From positions 124,001-188,000 of the forward strand of contig JAGDZP010000002.1 of assembly GCA_049115735.1 (NCBI GenBank): a stretch of 64,000 bases of DNA. The letters are read 5' to 3'. This document shows positions 1 to 8,931 of this stretch, piece after piece. Positions within the stretch are counted from its first letter, which is position 1. Each line of letters begins with the position of its first letter. The notes below the pieces were generated by a model. It was not told the DNA's origin. It made no database searches and saw nothing but the letters and a program-made list of their open reading frames with translations. Source of the stretch: CAXBNB01 sp049115735 (GTDB lineage Bacteria > Bacteroidota > Bacteroidia > Cytophagales > Cyclobacteriaceae). Made by a program: the position numbers and the translations under genes.

Positions 1-373
1 AATTTTCTGAATTGAAATCAAGCTGACCTGTAGTGGGCATCAATAAAATGGACCCCAAATCAGGACAACCAACACCACTTAAGTTTACATGACTGTATCC
101 CGTAAGAAATTGATTTTCCTGGATATAAGTTCTGGAATTCCACTCCAAATCCATTTCATGCTTGTTGCCTTCTCCCTTTTTATGTGCTACATTGAAAGGC
201 GAAATTGAAATCATACCATGTGGGTAATTTGGTCCCGGATGAGTTGCTCCATAATTAGAAGTACCTATAAATGGATTGACATAATCAATGTATTCTTGTG
301 CCAGAGATTTTTCTGAAACAAACCAGCCCAGAATAGCTGATGTGATTAAGAGTTTGAGTGAATTTCTAATCAT
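1..373 (-). CDS. GH92 alpha-mannosidase-like protein, N-terminal part (cut by window edge)
   Basis: Seen: reading the minus strand from an ATG at 373-371 gives an open frame that runs off the window at position 1, about 124 residues. It begins with a hydrophobic signal peptide (about residues 1-26, ending near SLAQ), followed by YIDYVNPFIGT, then HPGPNYPHGM and an SHVNLSGVGCPDLG stretch. Family knowledge: VNPFIGT and PxGM are N-terminal hallmarks of GH92 exo-alpha-mannosidases, which are calcium-dependent and act in the periplasm or at the surface. The ATG overlaps the stop codon of the preceding CBM9-like gene (ATGA, 370-373), so the two are probably co-transcribed and translationally coupled. 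It resembles the complete GH92 at 12380-14734 at the same motif. The catalytic residues lie outside the window, so activity cannot be judged. Confidence 0.85.
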   Translation of the reverse strand, partial: MIRNSLKLLITSAILGWFVSEKSLAQEYIDYVNPFIGTSNYGATHPGPNYPHGMISISPFNVAHKKGEGNKHEMDLEWNSRTYIQENQFLTGYSHVNLSGVGCPDLGSILLMPTTGQLDFNSEN

Positions 374-1437
374 TTTGTGTCTATTGTTTTCCATATTCTC
401 CCATCTTGTATGATGTGCCATACAGTGGATGCATCTATCCTATAGCTCGCTTCAAAGAGCGAGTTTGTGGTCTGAATATCTAGTGCGTTTAGATTAATGT
501 TTTTGTTGGTGGATCCTAGATTTAAATCAGTGAAGTTTTGGCTATACCTACCATGTAGGTTCCTATATTTCTTTTGTGAAACATATATTTTCCTTAGAAA
601 AGACTGAATATAATAGGAGCTACTATTTGAGAAAATGTCAACACCATTCCCTACAACCTTATCTGAGAACTGAACATAACCCCAGGTTTCCGGTTGATGC
701 ATGGCTACTACTCCTTGCGCAGACCATACCCAGTTAAATTCCGGAAAAGGCTTCTTTGTATTAGGGTCAATCAGTTTGTTGTAATGCTTATCAGTTTGCC
801 AGTTCACCCTCGAAAAATTTACTCGCCATTGATCGCCTGCTTCGGGTGTTCCTCGAGCCGCTTCTTTCAATATTTCCCAGGGTATGGCTAACTCCACAGT
901 CCACCCCCTGTCTAAATCGCTCGAATCATTTAACGTTCCATCAATCCAAACGCCTTTTTTTAGTCCAGAAATATCCCAAGCGTCGATGGCAGGACCGCCA
1001 TCCCGATATGGCTTAAGGAGCATAAGATCCCAGACGGTTCCAAGTGCGTTTATTTCTAATTCATAATAATTGTGCGTATCACCGTCAGGGTCAATGAAAA
1101 CTTCAAAATCATTTTCATGAAAGATGACAGCATCCCTTTTAGTGTAAGTAGCCCAAATATGTGGCTCCTCGAGTTTAGCGGCGATGTAGAAGTAATTTTC
1201 GTCCCAAAGCATTTTGACACGCGTGTCATACAAAGGTTTTGGTTTAGCATTTCCTTCAATATCTACAAACTTTTGAGACCAGTCGGCGAGCTGCCACGAC
1301 TCTTCATTCAACATGCCATCAATGATCATTTTGTTTATTGGTTTCGAGCAGACGTACTTTTGAGGCTTCTGACTATGGATGCTACCAGCTGTAATCAGTA
1401 TTGTGATGAAGACAGAAAAAACTATTTTAAAAATCAT
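370..1437 (-). CDS. Secreted carbohydrate-binding family 9-like protein
   Basis: Seen: 355 residues from the ATG at 1437. An upstream start at 1479 is possible, but 1437 places a clean signal peptide (MIFKIVFSVFITILIT, cleavage near IHSQ) at the N terminus. Residues about 25-245 carry the CBM9-like pattern: a DGxLxEESWQ start, DxxFEVFIDPDGD, then NALGTVWD, GWTVELAIPWEIL and WRVNFSRVNWQ. The last 90 residues are not recognised. Family knowledge: these proteins bind sugars or are accessory to glycoside hydrolases, and many are encoded inside Bacteroidota glycan loci. Context: it is the first gene of a minus-strand pair with GH92, which supports a role in glycan capture in the periplasm or outside the cell. 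No catalytic function can be claimed. Confidence 0.75.
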   Translation of the reverse strand: MIFKIVFSVFITILITAGSIHSQKPQKYVCSKPINKMIIDGMLNEESWQLADWSQKFVDIEGNAKPKPLYDTRVKMLWDENYFYIAAKLEEPHIWATYTKRDAVIFHENDFEVFIDPDGDTHNYYELEINALGTVWDLMLLKPYRDGGPAIDAWDISGLKKGVWIDGTLNDSSDLDRGWTVELAIPWEILKEAARGTPEAGDQWRVNFSRVNWQTDKHYNKLIDPNTKKPFPEFNWVWSAQGVVAMHQPETWGYVQFSDKVVGNGVDIFSNSSSYYIQSFLRKIYVSQKKYRNLHGRYSQNFTDLNLGSTNKNINLNALDIQTTNSLFEASYRIDASTVWHIIQDGRIWKTIDTK

Positions 1438-1731
1438 TAACCTATGCAAAATTGTGTGTTCAATTGAATTTGAAGCCAAACGGATCGAGAATTAGGGCGC
1501 CCAAGATATTAATATAAACTGTTAATTCAGGTGAAACCAGAACTACTTCAAATGTTTTCTAGCAATAGTCTATTTGATGAAAATTCATGATCATAAGGCA
1601 ATGATGATAATAAAAACAAAAAAATATAAATGAAACCTAGGGTATGTCAATTAGGATACGTCTATATACATAAGATTGGGGAACGAGTGAGAAATGGAGT
1701 AATTTTATTAATGAACAACCCAAATTAACCC

Positions 1732-2358
1732 ATGAATACAGAAATCAAAATATGGATTTCTAAAGTTGCCGAGGAGGATGATTCACGTTCATTTCGTTTA
1801 TTATTCAATAATTACTACGACAGGCTGCTCAAAATAGCTCAGTACTTTGTCAAAAGCGATGTGCTATCTGAGGAAATTGTAGTAGATGTTTTTGTTAGCA
1901 CCTGGAAAAACAGGCATAAACTTTTAGAGATTGAAAAGCTTGATCATTTTCTATTTTCAGCTGTAAAAAGGAAGTCGATCGATTACCTGCGAAAGCTCAA
2001 AAGAGAAAAGACTATTCCTATTGACAACAGTTATGAGAATACTTTCAAGTCTGAGTCTAATCCAGAGAGTGAAGTTTTATATAAGGAATTTGAATCTGTA
2101 GTCAATGCTGCGATATTGATGTTGCCGCCTAAGCGCCAATTGATTTATAGAATGATAAAAGAGGACGGTCTTAAGTATAGAGAAGTGTCTGAACTCCTTG
2201 AAGTATCTGAAAAAACCGTGGAATTCCATATTGGACAGGCGTTGAAGGATTTAAGAGGGCAATTGCACAAATACTTGTCCTCAAAGGAAATAAAAAACCA
2301 TTTAAACAAACTAGCGAGTACTATTATTGTGATTTTTTCAAGTTTTTTGATTGTGTGA
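1732..2358 (+). CDS. ECF sigma-70 factor of PUL1
   Basis: Seen: 208 residues. Region 2 lies at about residues 20-90 (FNNYYDRLLKIAQYFVKS, EEIVVDVFVSTWKNR) and region 4 at about 130-185 (LPPKRQLIYRMIKEDGLKYREVSELL-type helix-turn-helix, ending KTVEFHIGQALKDLR). Family knowledge: this is the Bacteroidota sigma family paired with FecR anti-sigma factors upstream of susC. Context: FecR starts 62 bp downstream, then SusC, so it should drive transcription of the PUL1 transporter after a signal through the SusC STN domain. Odd: the last 15 residues (LASTIIVIFSSFLIV) form a hydrophobic tail that the PUL2 sigma factor lacks. It may tether the protein to the membrane or to its anti-sigma partner. Confidence 0.92.
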   Translation: MNTEIKIWISKVAEEDDSRSFRLLFNNYYDRLLKIAQYFVKSDVLSEEIVVDVFVSTWKNRHKLLEIEKLDHFLFSAVKRKSIDYLRKLKREKTIPIDNSYENTFKSESNPESEVLYKEFESVVNAAILMLPPKRQLIYRMIKEDGLKYREVSELLEVSEKTVEFHIGQALKDLRGQLHKYLSSKEIKNHLNKLASTIIVIFSSFLIV

Positions 2359-2420
2359 CCTAGGGTATTATAAAAAGAAAGCGACTTTAATATTAACGGA
2401 AGGCCATTGGCCCATTAATA

Positions 2421-3434
2421 ATGAGTAATAAAGAAATATACAGCATGATTGGCAAAAAGTTAGCTGGGCAAACCAGCGAACTGGAAGACAAAATATTTGC
2501 GAATTGGCTGAGTGATTCCAAAAAGAACCAGGAGATTTTCCGAGAACAGGAGGAAATATGGAAAGTGGAATCACACTACAAGAAAAAAGAAAAGGAGGAA
2601 CGCTTATATGCAAAAGTGCAGCAGGTTATAGCGGAGCTAGAAGAGCCAGCGAACTCGGCTAAGCTTAGTTGGTTCTATGGCAGAAAAGTCATAAAATATG
2701 CGGCTGCAATAAGTTTGATTGTGCTTGGACTTGCAGCTGGACTCTTTTACCCAAATGCACCTATTGACTTTTCAAGTAATGCTTCGCTTGCAGAAATTGA
2801 AAAGGCAAACCCCAAAGGACAAAAATCAAAAATACATTTACCTGACGGTTCTGTTGTTTTTCTAAATGCGGGTAGTAAATTAATATACCCTTCAAAATTT
2901 AGCCGGGATTCGCGACAACTGGAACTTATCGGAGAAGCGTATTTTGAAGTAGCGAAAGATAAATATCGTCCATTTGTAGTTAAATCTGGCGATATTGTAA
3001 CTACGGCGCTTGGAACTGCCTTCAATGTTAGGGCTTTCGCTGATGACGATATTCTTGAAATAGCCTTAACAGAGGGAGAGGTTCGCGTAGATAATGTAGC
3101 ACTGCCTGATAACGAACATTATTTGACCCCAGGTGAATGTGTAAGGTACAAAAAGAGCAATTCCAACTTCATAAAAACACACTTTTCAATTGAAGAAGTC
3201 ACCACTTGGAAAGATGGAGTCCTCGTGTTTAAAGATGCTACCATGAAGGATGTCGTATCAAAACTGGAATTATGGTACGATGTGGATTTTGAAGTGGAAG
3301 GTTCCTCGGACGAAATATGGAGCTATTCAGGACAATTTAAAAATGAGTATTTGAATCGGGTATTGCAGAGTATTAGCTATGCTCAGGATTTTGAATTTGA
3401 TATAAAAGACAAGAAAGTACTGATCAAGTACTAG
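2421..3434 (+). CDS. FecR-family anti-sigma factor of PUL1
   Basis: Seen: 337 residues. A charged cytoplasmic N-terminal part (about 1-85) is followed by a single membrane span (about 90-110, YAAAISLIVLGLAAGLFY) and a periplasmic FecR domain from about 130 with the hallmark IHLPDGSVVFLNAGSKL. Then come RQLELIGEAYFEVAKD, FVVKSGDIVTTALGTAFNVR and a C-terminal domain ending near residue 337. Family knowledge: the N-terminal part holds the ECF sigma factor and the periplasmic part senses the STN domain of a ligand-loaded SusC. Context: it sits between the sigma gene and susC in the usual order. The ATG at 2421 is well placed after the sigma stop. The next gene is 236 bp away, with a stem-loop in the gap. 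Confidence 0.93.
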   Translation: MSNKEIYSMIGKKLAGQTSELEDKIFANWLSDSKKNQEIFREQEEIWKVESHYKKKEKEERLYAKVQQVIAELEEPANSAKLSWFYGRKVIKYAAAISLIVLGLAAGLFYPNAPIDFSSNASLAEIEKANPKGQKSKIHLPDGSVVFLNAGSKLIYPSKFSRDSRQLELIGEAYFEVAKDKYRPFVVKSGDIVTTALGTAFNVRAFADDDILEIALTEGEVRVDNVALPDNEHYLTPGECVRYKKSNSNFIKTHFSIEEVTTWKDGVLVFKDATMKDVVSKLELWYDVDFEVEGSSDEIWSYSGQFKNEYLNRVLQSISYAQDFEFDIKDKKVLIKY

Positions 3435-3585
3435 TACGAAGGTTGAAAAGTGTCGACCGATACCTCATAGGGAGGGGATATGTTCAGCTAATATCTGGCT
3501 GGAAAATAGGTGAGGATGTTTTACTAAACCATTAATATATGACTTAGAGCAAACTAGAAGAAAGTCGAAACCAGACTTAAAAATA

Positions 3586-3630
3586 AAGGACAGGCATGCA
3601 CATTGGGGAATGTAAAATTAACCTGTCCTT
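3586..3630 (+). promoter_or_regulatory. Stem-loop in the susC leader, PUL1
   Basis: Seen: AAGGACAGG (3586-3594) is perfectly complementary to CCTGTCCTT (3622-3630), giving a 9-bp stem with a 27-base loop, 40 bp before the susC start. No T-run follows the right arm directly, so it is not a standard intrinsic terminator. A similar element occupies the same place in PUL2 (38921-38958). It may be an attenuator, a processing site or an mRNA-stability element separating fecR from susC. Function is inferred only. Confidence 0.45.
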
Positions 3631-3670
3631 AACGAGTTCAATTTTATTATAAATCGAAACATTGTAAGTT

Positions 3671-6600
3671 ATGAAATTAAAATTACTAGAACTAATTAAA
3701 ACAGTGAGTAAAATAGCAATATATGGCATTTTAGTGCAATGCGTAACATATTCGTTGTTATTGGCTACAGAAATCAGTGCTCAGAAGAGCCAGAGTATCA
3801 GGGATGCATATGTTGATTTCAATTTTGGTGACACCTCCATGTCGTTGGTGGAAATATTCAACTCAATTGAGTCTAAAACTGATTATAGGTTTGCATACGA
3901 CAAACGAGATATCAACAAGAAGATTAAAATTAATTTAGACAAAGACCAAAAGACTGTAGCTGATATATTGATGAAGGTGTCAAAGACTTCAGGCTTGAAG
4001 TTTAAGCAAATCAATAGTGTCATTAATATAGACAAGATCAAGAAAAATACGAATGAGAAGATTATCCAAATCGTACTTGACGATGTTGATATAACAGGAA
4101 AAATTACAGATGAGAATGGTCAGGGATTACCCGGAGCAAGCGTTGTTCAGAAAGGGACTTCCAATGGTACGACTACTGACCTTGATGGGAATTACCAGGT
4201 AACTCTTCCTGAGGGTTCTATTGCTGTTATTTCATACGTGGGATATGTGACGATGGAAATCGAAATAGGCTCTCAATCTGTTATTGATCTTCAAATGGAA
4301 CTTGACGCAAGTCAGTTGGAGGAAGTTGTGGTGACAGCATTCGGTATGGAAAAAGAAAAGAAAGCCCTTGGTTACTCTGTTACCAAAGTTGATGGCGAAG
4401 AATTTACAAAATCCAGGAGTGTTAATTTGGGTAGTGCCCTATCCGGAAAAGTTGCAGGTGTTAATGTAACTCCCCCAGCTTCAGGTGCTGCCGGATCTAC
4501 AAGAGTGTTAATTCGTGGAGGGTCATCTCTTACAGGAGCAGATCAGCCATTGTACGTGATTAATGGTGTGCCAATTGATAACACTACTGCCGGTAGTGCT
4601 GGAATGTGGGGAGGAAATGACGGAGGAGATGGACTGACGTCTTTGAATCCAGATGACATTGAAAATATTTCTGTATTGAAAGGTAATGCTGCTTCGGCAC
4701 TTTATGGTTTTAGAGGTGCTAATGGAGTAATTCTTATCACAACTAAATCAGGTAAATCAAGGCAAGGCATTGGAGTTGATTTCAATTCCAATTTTACTTT
4801 TGATAACGTTTATGATCTTACAGATTTTCAAAGTGAATATGGGCATGGTCAAAATGGCGAGAAACCAAGCAACCAGCAAAGCGCTCTTGAAAACGGACAA
4901 AGCTCGTGGGGATCACGTCTTGATGGCTCAAGTGTGCCTCAATTTGATGGTGTATCAAGACCGTACTCTGATCAAGGGCAGGGACTTGCTGATTTCTACA
5001 GAACTGGGCACACCTGGACAAACACGATAGGTTTGTCAGGAGGCAATGAGAATCATACTTACCGTTTTTCTGCGTCCAAATTGAAAAATGAAGACATCAT
5101 GCCTAATTCAGGTTTCGATAGAGATGTGTTCAATGCTAATATCAGTGGTAAATACGGAAAATTGAGCTCAATGGTAACAGCTCAGTACTCTAAAGAGACA
5201 GCCCAAAACAGACCTAGGCTGTCAGACTCACCTGGAAATGCGAACTACACCACTTTGATGTTGTCTCCTGCTATTACCTATGAAAGTTTGAAAGGAACAA
5301 CTGATAAGCTTGGTGCTGAAGAAGATGGTACGGAATTACAACATCAGGGAAATGCATTTGCTCAAAATCCTTACTGGGCAGCATATCAATTCAGCAGGAA
5401 TGACGTGAAAGATAGATTCATGGGTTCAGCTTCTCTGAAATATGATATCACAGATTGGTTATATGTAAGAGCCAGGGTAGGTACGGACCAATACACAAGA
5501 ACCCAAGAAGCAATTGAAGCTTATGGAACTGCTTATAAAGGTTTAGGTAGCATCAACATGAATACGAGAAAAGTGCGAGAAGACAACATTGATCTCTTTG
5601 CTGGCTTTAATAAGGACTTTGGTGATTTTAATGTTGATGTCTTGCTGGGTGGTAATAGAATGCGTAGAAGCTTTGAGGACGTGAGAATTGGAGGAAACGA
5701 TCTGAACATACCGTTCTTTCATTCTGTGACTAACGTAAATAATCAAACATATACCCTAAGATTCAACGAATGGGGAACGAACTCTGTATTTGGATCAGCA
5801 ACAGTATCTTATCAAAACTTTTTGTTTTTGACAGCTACTGCCAGAGAAGATAAATTCTCTACACTTTCAGTGGATAATAATAGTGTGTTCTACCCTTCAT
5901 TGAACGCAAGCGTGATGTTGTCAGACCTTGTAGAGTTACCTTCATTTTTTACTCATGCCAAGATTAGAACAGGATGGGCTCAAGTTGGAGGAGGATCTGG
6001 CGTAGATCCATATGGTCTGAATCAGACTTATAGCTTGAGAGCACAGACAGGTCCTGGAGGAGCTGTTTTGGGTAATATAACCAATAGGGGAACTGTGCCA
6101 AATTCATCATTGGTGCCTTACATCTCTTCAGAGGTTGAATTAGGTTTGGATTTAACATTACTAGAAAATAGAATTGGAGTAGATTTCACATATTACAACA
6201 GAACTTCAACTGATGTAATATTGAATACTACAATTTCTCCGACTTCAGGATTTAACAATACTGCAATCAATGTAGGTGAGTTGAATAACAAGGGTATTGA
6301 GTTGATGATAAGGGCAACTCCAGTTCAAACTGCAGATTTCAACTGGGAAGTTTCCTTTAATATGGCTAACAATCAAAGTAACGTCGTGAATCTTGGTTCT
6401 GATGTTGAAGGAAATCCAATTGAGTTTTTGAATATGGATGAAGCCCGAACTCGTCAGGAAAGAATAAGACACTATGTTGGTCAGCCAGCAGGTTTAATCA
6501 CTGGTTACAAACACAAAATGATCAACGGTGAGAAGGTTTATGACGCCAATGGTTTTCCAGTAAGAAGCGATGGTTTTGAAATCCTAGGTGAAGGACGTCA

Positions 6601-7123
6601 GCCTTTTAGTGCAGGTTTGACCAATAACCTGAGGTACAAGAACTTTGATATGAGTTTCTTAATCGATATGAGAAGTGGTGGATCAATTATGTCTGGAACA
6701 AATGTTCTTGCTTATGGATTCGGTATGCATAAAGAAACATTGCCAGGAAGGGAAAGTGGATTGACTGTAACTGGTGTTGATGGTGATGGAGCTCCTCTAA
6801 CTGTAAATATTGCACCGGAAGACGTGGATAATTACTATGGCGAATACAATAACATCACTGAGTATTTTGTCTATGATGCTTCATTTGGCAAATTGAGACA
6901 GCTTTCAATAGGATATAGTGTTCCTAAATCTATGTTAGAAGGTACTCCTTTCAATTCGGTGAATCTGTCATTCGTAGGAAGAAACCTACTATTGTTGTGG
7001 TCTAACGTGCCAAATATTGACCCTGAGTCAGGATATACCAACAGTACAAGAGGACAGGGGCTTGAATTTTTTGCGCTTCCTGCAACTCGTAGTTTTGGCT
7101 TCAACCTAGCCGTAAGTTTCTAA
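3671..7123 (+). CDS. SusC-family TonB-dependent outer-membrane transporter, PUL1
   Basis: Seen: 1150 residues. Order of parts: long signal sequence (about 1-38, ending ISAQ); STN domain (about 50-120); carboxypeptidase-regulatory-like beta-sandwich (about 137-215, DITGKITDENGQGLPGAS); TonB-box-like EEVVVTAFGMEK (about 218-229); plug (about 235-365, with the GANGVILITTKSG signature); then the beta-barrel to a C-terminal phenylalanine (NLAVSF). Family knowledge: SusC/RagA transporters import glycan oligosaccharides with a SusD lid, and the STN domain signals to FecR. Context: follows sigma and FecR, with susD 29 bp downstream, so it is a sigma/anti-sigma-controlled transporter. The substrate cannot be read from the sequence, but neighbouring GH92 and GH18 genes suggest GlcNAc- or mannose-containing oligosaccharides. 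Confidence 0.96.
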   Translation: MKLKLLELIKTVSKIAIYGILVQCVTYSLLLATEISAQKSQSIRDAYVDFNFGDTSMSLVEIFNSIESKTDYRFAYDKRDINKKIKINLDKDQKTVADILMKVSKTSGLKFKQINSVINIDKIKKNTNEKIIQIVLDDVDITGKITDENGQGLPGASVVQKGTSNGTTTDLDGNYQVTLPEGSIAVISYVGYVTMEIEIGSQSVIDLQMELDASQLEEVVVTAFGMEKEKKALGYSVTKVDGEEFTKSRSVNLGSALSGKVAGVNVTPPASGAAGSTRVLIRGGSSLTGADQPLYVINGVPIDNTTAGSAGMWGGNDGGDGLTSLNPDDIENISVLKGNAASALYGFRGANGVILITTKSGKSRQGIGVDFNSNFTFDNVYDLTDFQSEYGHGQNGEKPSNQQSALENGQSSWGSRLDGSSVPQFDGVSRPYSDQGQGLADFYRTGHTWTNTIGLSGGNENHTYRFSASKLKNEDIMPNSGFDRDVFNANISGKYGKLSSMVTAQYSKETAQNRPRLSDSPGNANYTTLMLSPAITYESLKGTTDKLGAEEDGTELQHQGNAFAQNPYWAAYQFSRNDVKDRFMGSASLKYDITDWLYVRARVGTDQYTRTQEAIEAYGTAYKGLGSINMNTRKVREDNIDLFAGFNKDFGDFNVDVLLGGNRMRRSFEDVRIGGNDLNIPFFHSVTNVNNQTYTLRFNEWGTNSVFGSATVSYQNFLFLTATAREDKFSTLSVDNNSVFYPSLNASVMLSDLVELPSFFTHAKIRTGWAQVGGGSGVDPYGLNQTYSLRAQTGPGGAVLGNITNRGTVPNSSLVPYISSEVELGLDLTLLENRIGVDFTYYNRTSTDVILNTTISPTSGFNNTAINVGELNNKGIELMIRATPVQTADFNWEVSFNMANNQSNVVNLGSDVEGNPIEFLNMDEARTRQERIRHYVGQPAGLITGYKHKMINGEKVYDANGFPVRSDGFEILGEGRQPFSAGLTNNLRYKNFDMSFLIDMRSGGSIMSGTNVLAYGFGMHKETLPGRESGLTVTGVDGDGAPLTVNIAPEDVDNYYGEYNNITEYFVYDASFGKLRQLSIGYSVPKSMLEGTPFNSVNLSFVGRNLLLLWSNVPNIDPESGYTNSTRGQGLEFFALPATRSFGFNLAVSF

Positions 7124-7152
7124 AGTTAAGTTCCACTAAAAATAATATTAAG

Positions 7153-8736
7153 ATGAAAAATAGATTTTTTATAGTAGCGCTTGCAGCTTTGGTTTTAGTT
7201 GGGCCTTCTTGTAGTAATGAAGATCTTTTGGATTTGAATATCAATCCAAATGCATCTAACGAGATAGATTTAAAGTTTCTTTTTGCTGATGGCGTAATGG
7301 AAATGTCAGGCTCCCGATATGAAAGCTGGAGAGCAAACCTTATTTATAGTTCGACAATGATGCAACAAAATGCGTCTTTGGCCGGATATTGGTCGGGTGA
7401 TAAGTATTTGTACAATGCAGGTTATAGTGCATCTCAATGGGAAAGGTACTATCCAAATGTATTGGAGACAATTACTCATGTAATGGATAGAACAGAAGGA
7501 GATCCTGATAATTCAAATCTTAACGCTATGGCGAGAATCTCAAGATCATTTGCCCTCCACAGGTTGACGGATCTTTATGGAGCAATACCATATAGTGATG
7601 CAGGTAGAGGCCTTGAAGGTTCGGAATATTGGTTTCCAGCATACGAAACTCAGGATGTCGTATATGCTAATTTGATAGCTGACCTGAAAGCAGGAAGAGA
7701 TGCTCTTTCTGGAAGCGCAGATGCGCTTGGTGCACAGGATGTAGTTTATAGCGGTGACGTAACCAAATGGCAGAAATTTGCTAATTCTCTTCTTGTTAGA
7801 ATTGGTATGAGAATGTCTGGAGTTGACAATGCATTAGCTAAAAGTACAGTTGAAGAAGCGGTAGGCCACAGTGCAGGAGTATTTACTTCCAATGCGGATA
7901 ATGCCATGATTGCTCATTCAGACAATGGAGGAATTAATCGTAATGGAAATTCAGAGGTATTTTTTGCTGGTAACGGTGGAGAGAACAACAATGCACGTCC
8001 AGCTGAGACATTTGTGAATTGGATGAAGGATGGTAATGACCCTCGTTTGATGATAATTTGTGGAGGTACTGGTGATTCTCAGGACAATTCTACCTGGGAT
8101 ACAGATCCTGCTAACCAAAGAGGTTTGCCAAATGGTTATGATAGTGACACTATAATTCCAAAAGCAATAGCTGATAACGTAATAAGCGATGAAGCTGATT
8201 TTGATCGTAACTTATATTCTTTCTTAAATCCATTGCTTTATGGTTATGATGACCCAACTTTCTATATTACTTATGCTGAAATAGCCTTGTTGCTATCAGA
8301 AGCTAAGATGAATGGATGGAACGTTGGAAGTTCTTCATCTCAGGAATTCTTTGAAGCTGGGGTTAGAGCGGCAATAGCAAATTGGGAAAGCTATGATGCA
8401 TCATTGTCAAGAGATGCTGCAACCGTAGATGCTTATATAGCAAGTCTGGATTTTGGTGGCGCTTCTGCTGCTGATCAGGAAAGGTTGATCGGCGAACAAT
8501 ATTGGGCTGCTACATATTTCAACCATTATGAATCATATGCTAATTGGAGAAGAACGGGTTTCCCTGCATTGACTCCAACTAACTATTCAGGAAATGTGAC
8601 TAACGGACAAATTCCAAGAAGATTGCGTTATCCCGAAGCTGAAATAGGAGGTAATCCTGAAAGCTATGCAGCGGCTGTTGCTGCTCAGGGTCCTGATGAT
8701 TTTATGACCAAACTTTGGTGGGATGTGAATAACTAA
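7153..8736 (+). CDS. SusD-like outer-membrane lipoprotein (SusD_2 type), PUL1
   Basis: Seen: 527 residues with a lipoprotein signal (about 1-21, VGPSCSN; cysteine at about residue 20). LLDLNINPNAS follows the cysteine closely, a typical start of the SusD-like type 2 family. Further family-like segments are SFALHRLTDLYGAIPYSDAG, KFANSLLVRIGMRMS, FYITYAEIALLLSEAKMNGW and YANWRRTGFPALTPTN. Family knowledge: these lipoproteins form a hinged lid over SusC and bind the glycan at the cell surface. Context: 29 bp after susC and closed by a strong terminator, so susC-susD forms the end of a transcript. Catalytic activity is not expected. Confidence 0.94.
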   Translation: MKNRFFIVALAALVLVGPSCSNEDLLDLNINPNASNEIDLKFLFADGVMEMSGSRYESWRANLIYSSTMMQQNASLAGYWSGDKYLYNAGYSASQWERYYPNVLETITHVMDRTEGDPDNSNLNAMARISRSFALHRLTDLYGAIPYSDAGRGLEGSEYWFPAYETQDVVYANLIADLKAGRDALSGSADALGAQDVVYSGDVTKWQKFANSLLVRIGMRMSGVDNALAKSTVEEAVGHSAGVFTSNADNAMIAHSDNGGINRNGNSEVFFAGNGGENNNARPAETFVNWMKDGNDPRLMIICGGTGDSQDNSTWDTDPANQRGLPNGYDSDTIIPKAIADNVISDEADFDRNLYSFLNPLLYGYDDPTFYITYAEIALLLSEAKMNGWNVGSSSSQEFFEAGVRAAIANWESYDASLSRDAATVDAYIASLDFGGASAADQERLIGEQYWAATYFNHYESYANWRRTGFPALTPTNYSGNVTNGQIPRRLRYPEAEIGGNPESYAAAVAAQGPDDFMTKLWWDVNN

Positions 8737-8753
8737 TTTGCATTAAAAATATG

Positions 8754-8786
8754 AATCGGGGAGTGTTATCTACTCCCCGATTTTTA
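8754..8786 (+). terminator. Intrinsic terminator after susD, PUL1
   Basis: Seen: AATCGGGGAGT (8754-8764) pairs perfectly with ACTCCCCGATT (8772-8782) around a 7-base loop and is followed by a T-run. It lies 17 bp after the susD stop. It should separate the sigma/FecR/SusCD transcript from the enzyme genes downstream. Confidence 0.9.
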
Positions 8787-8931
8787 GAATTACTGACTTT
8801 TTCGGATAACATTAACCAAATAAAATGCCGTATTCAGTTAGCTAAGTGTTATAATGGGATATTAAATTATAGGATAGGAAAATAAGTGGATTAATTCCAC
8901 TTTTTTGTTTTGTTCCTCATTAACATATCAA

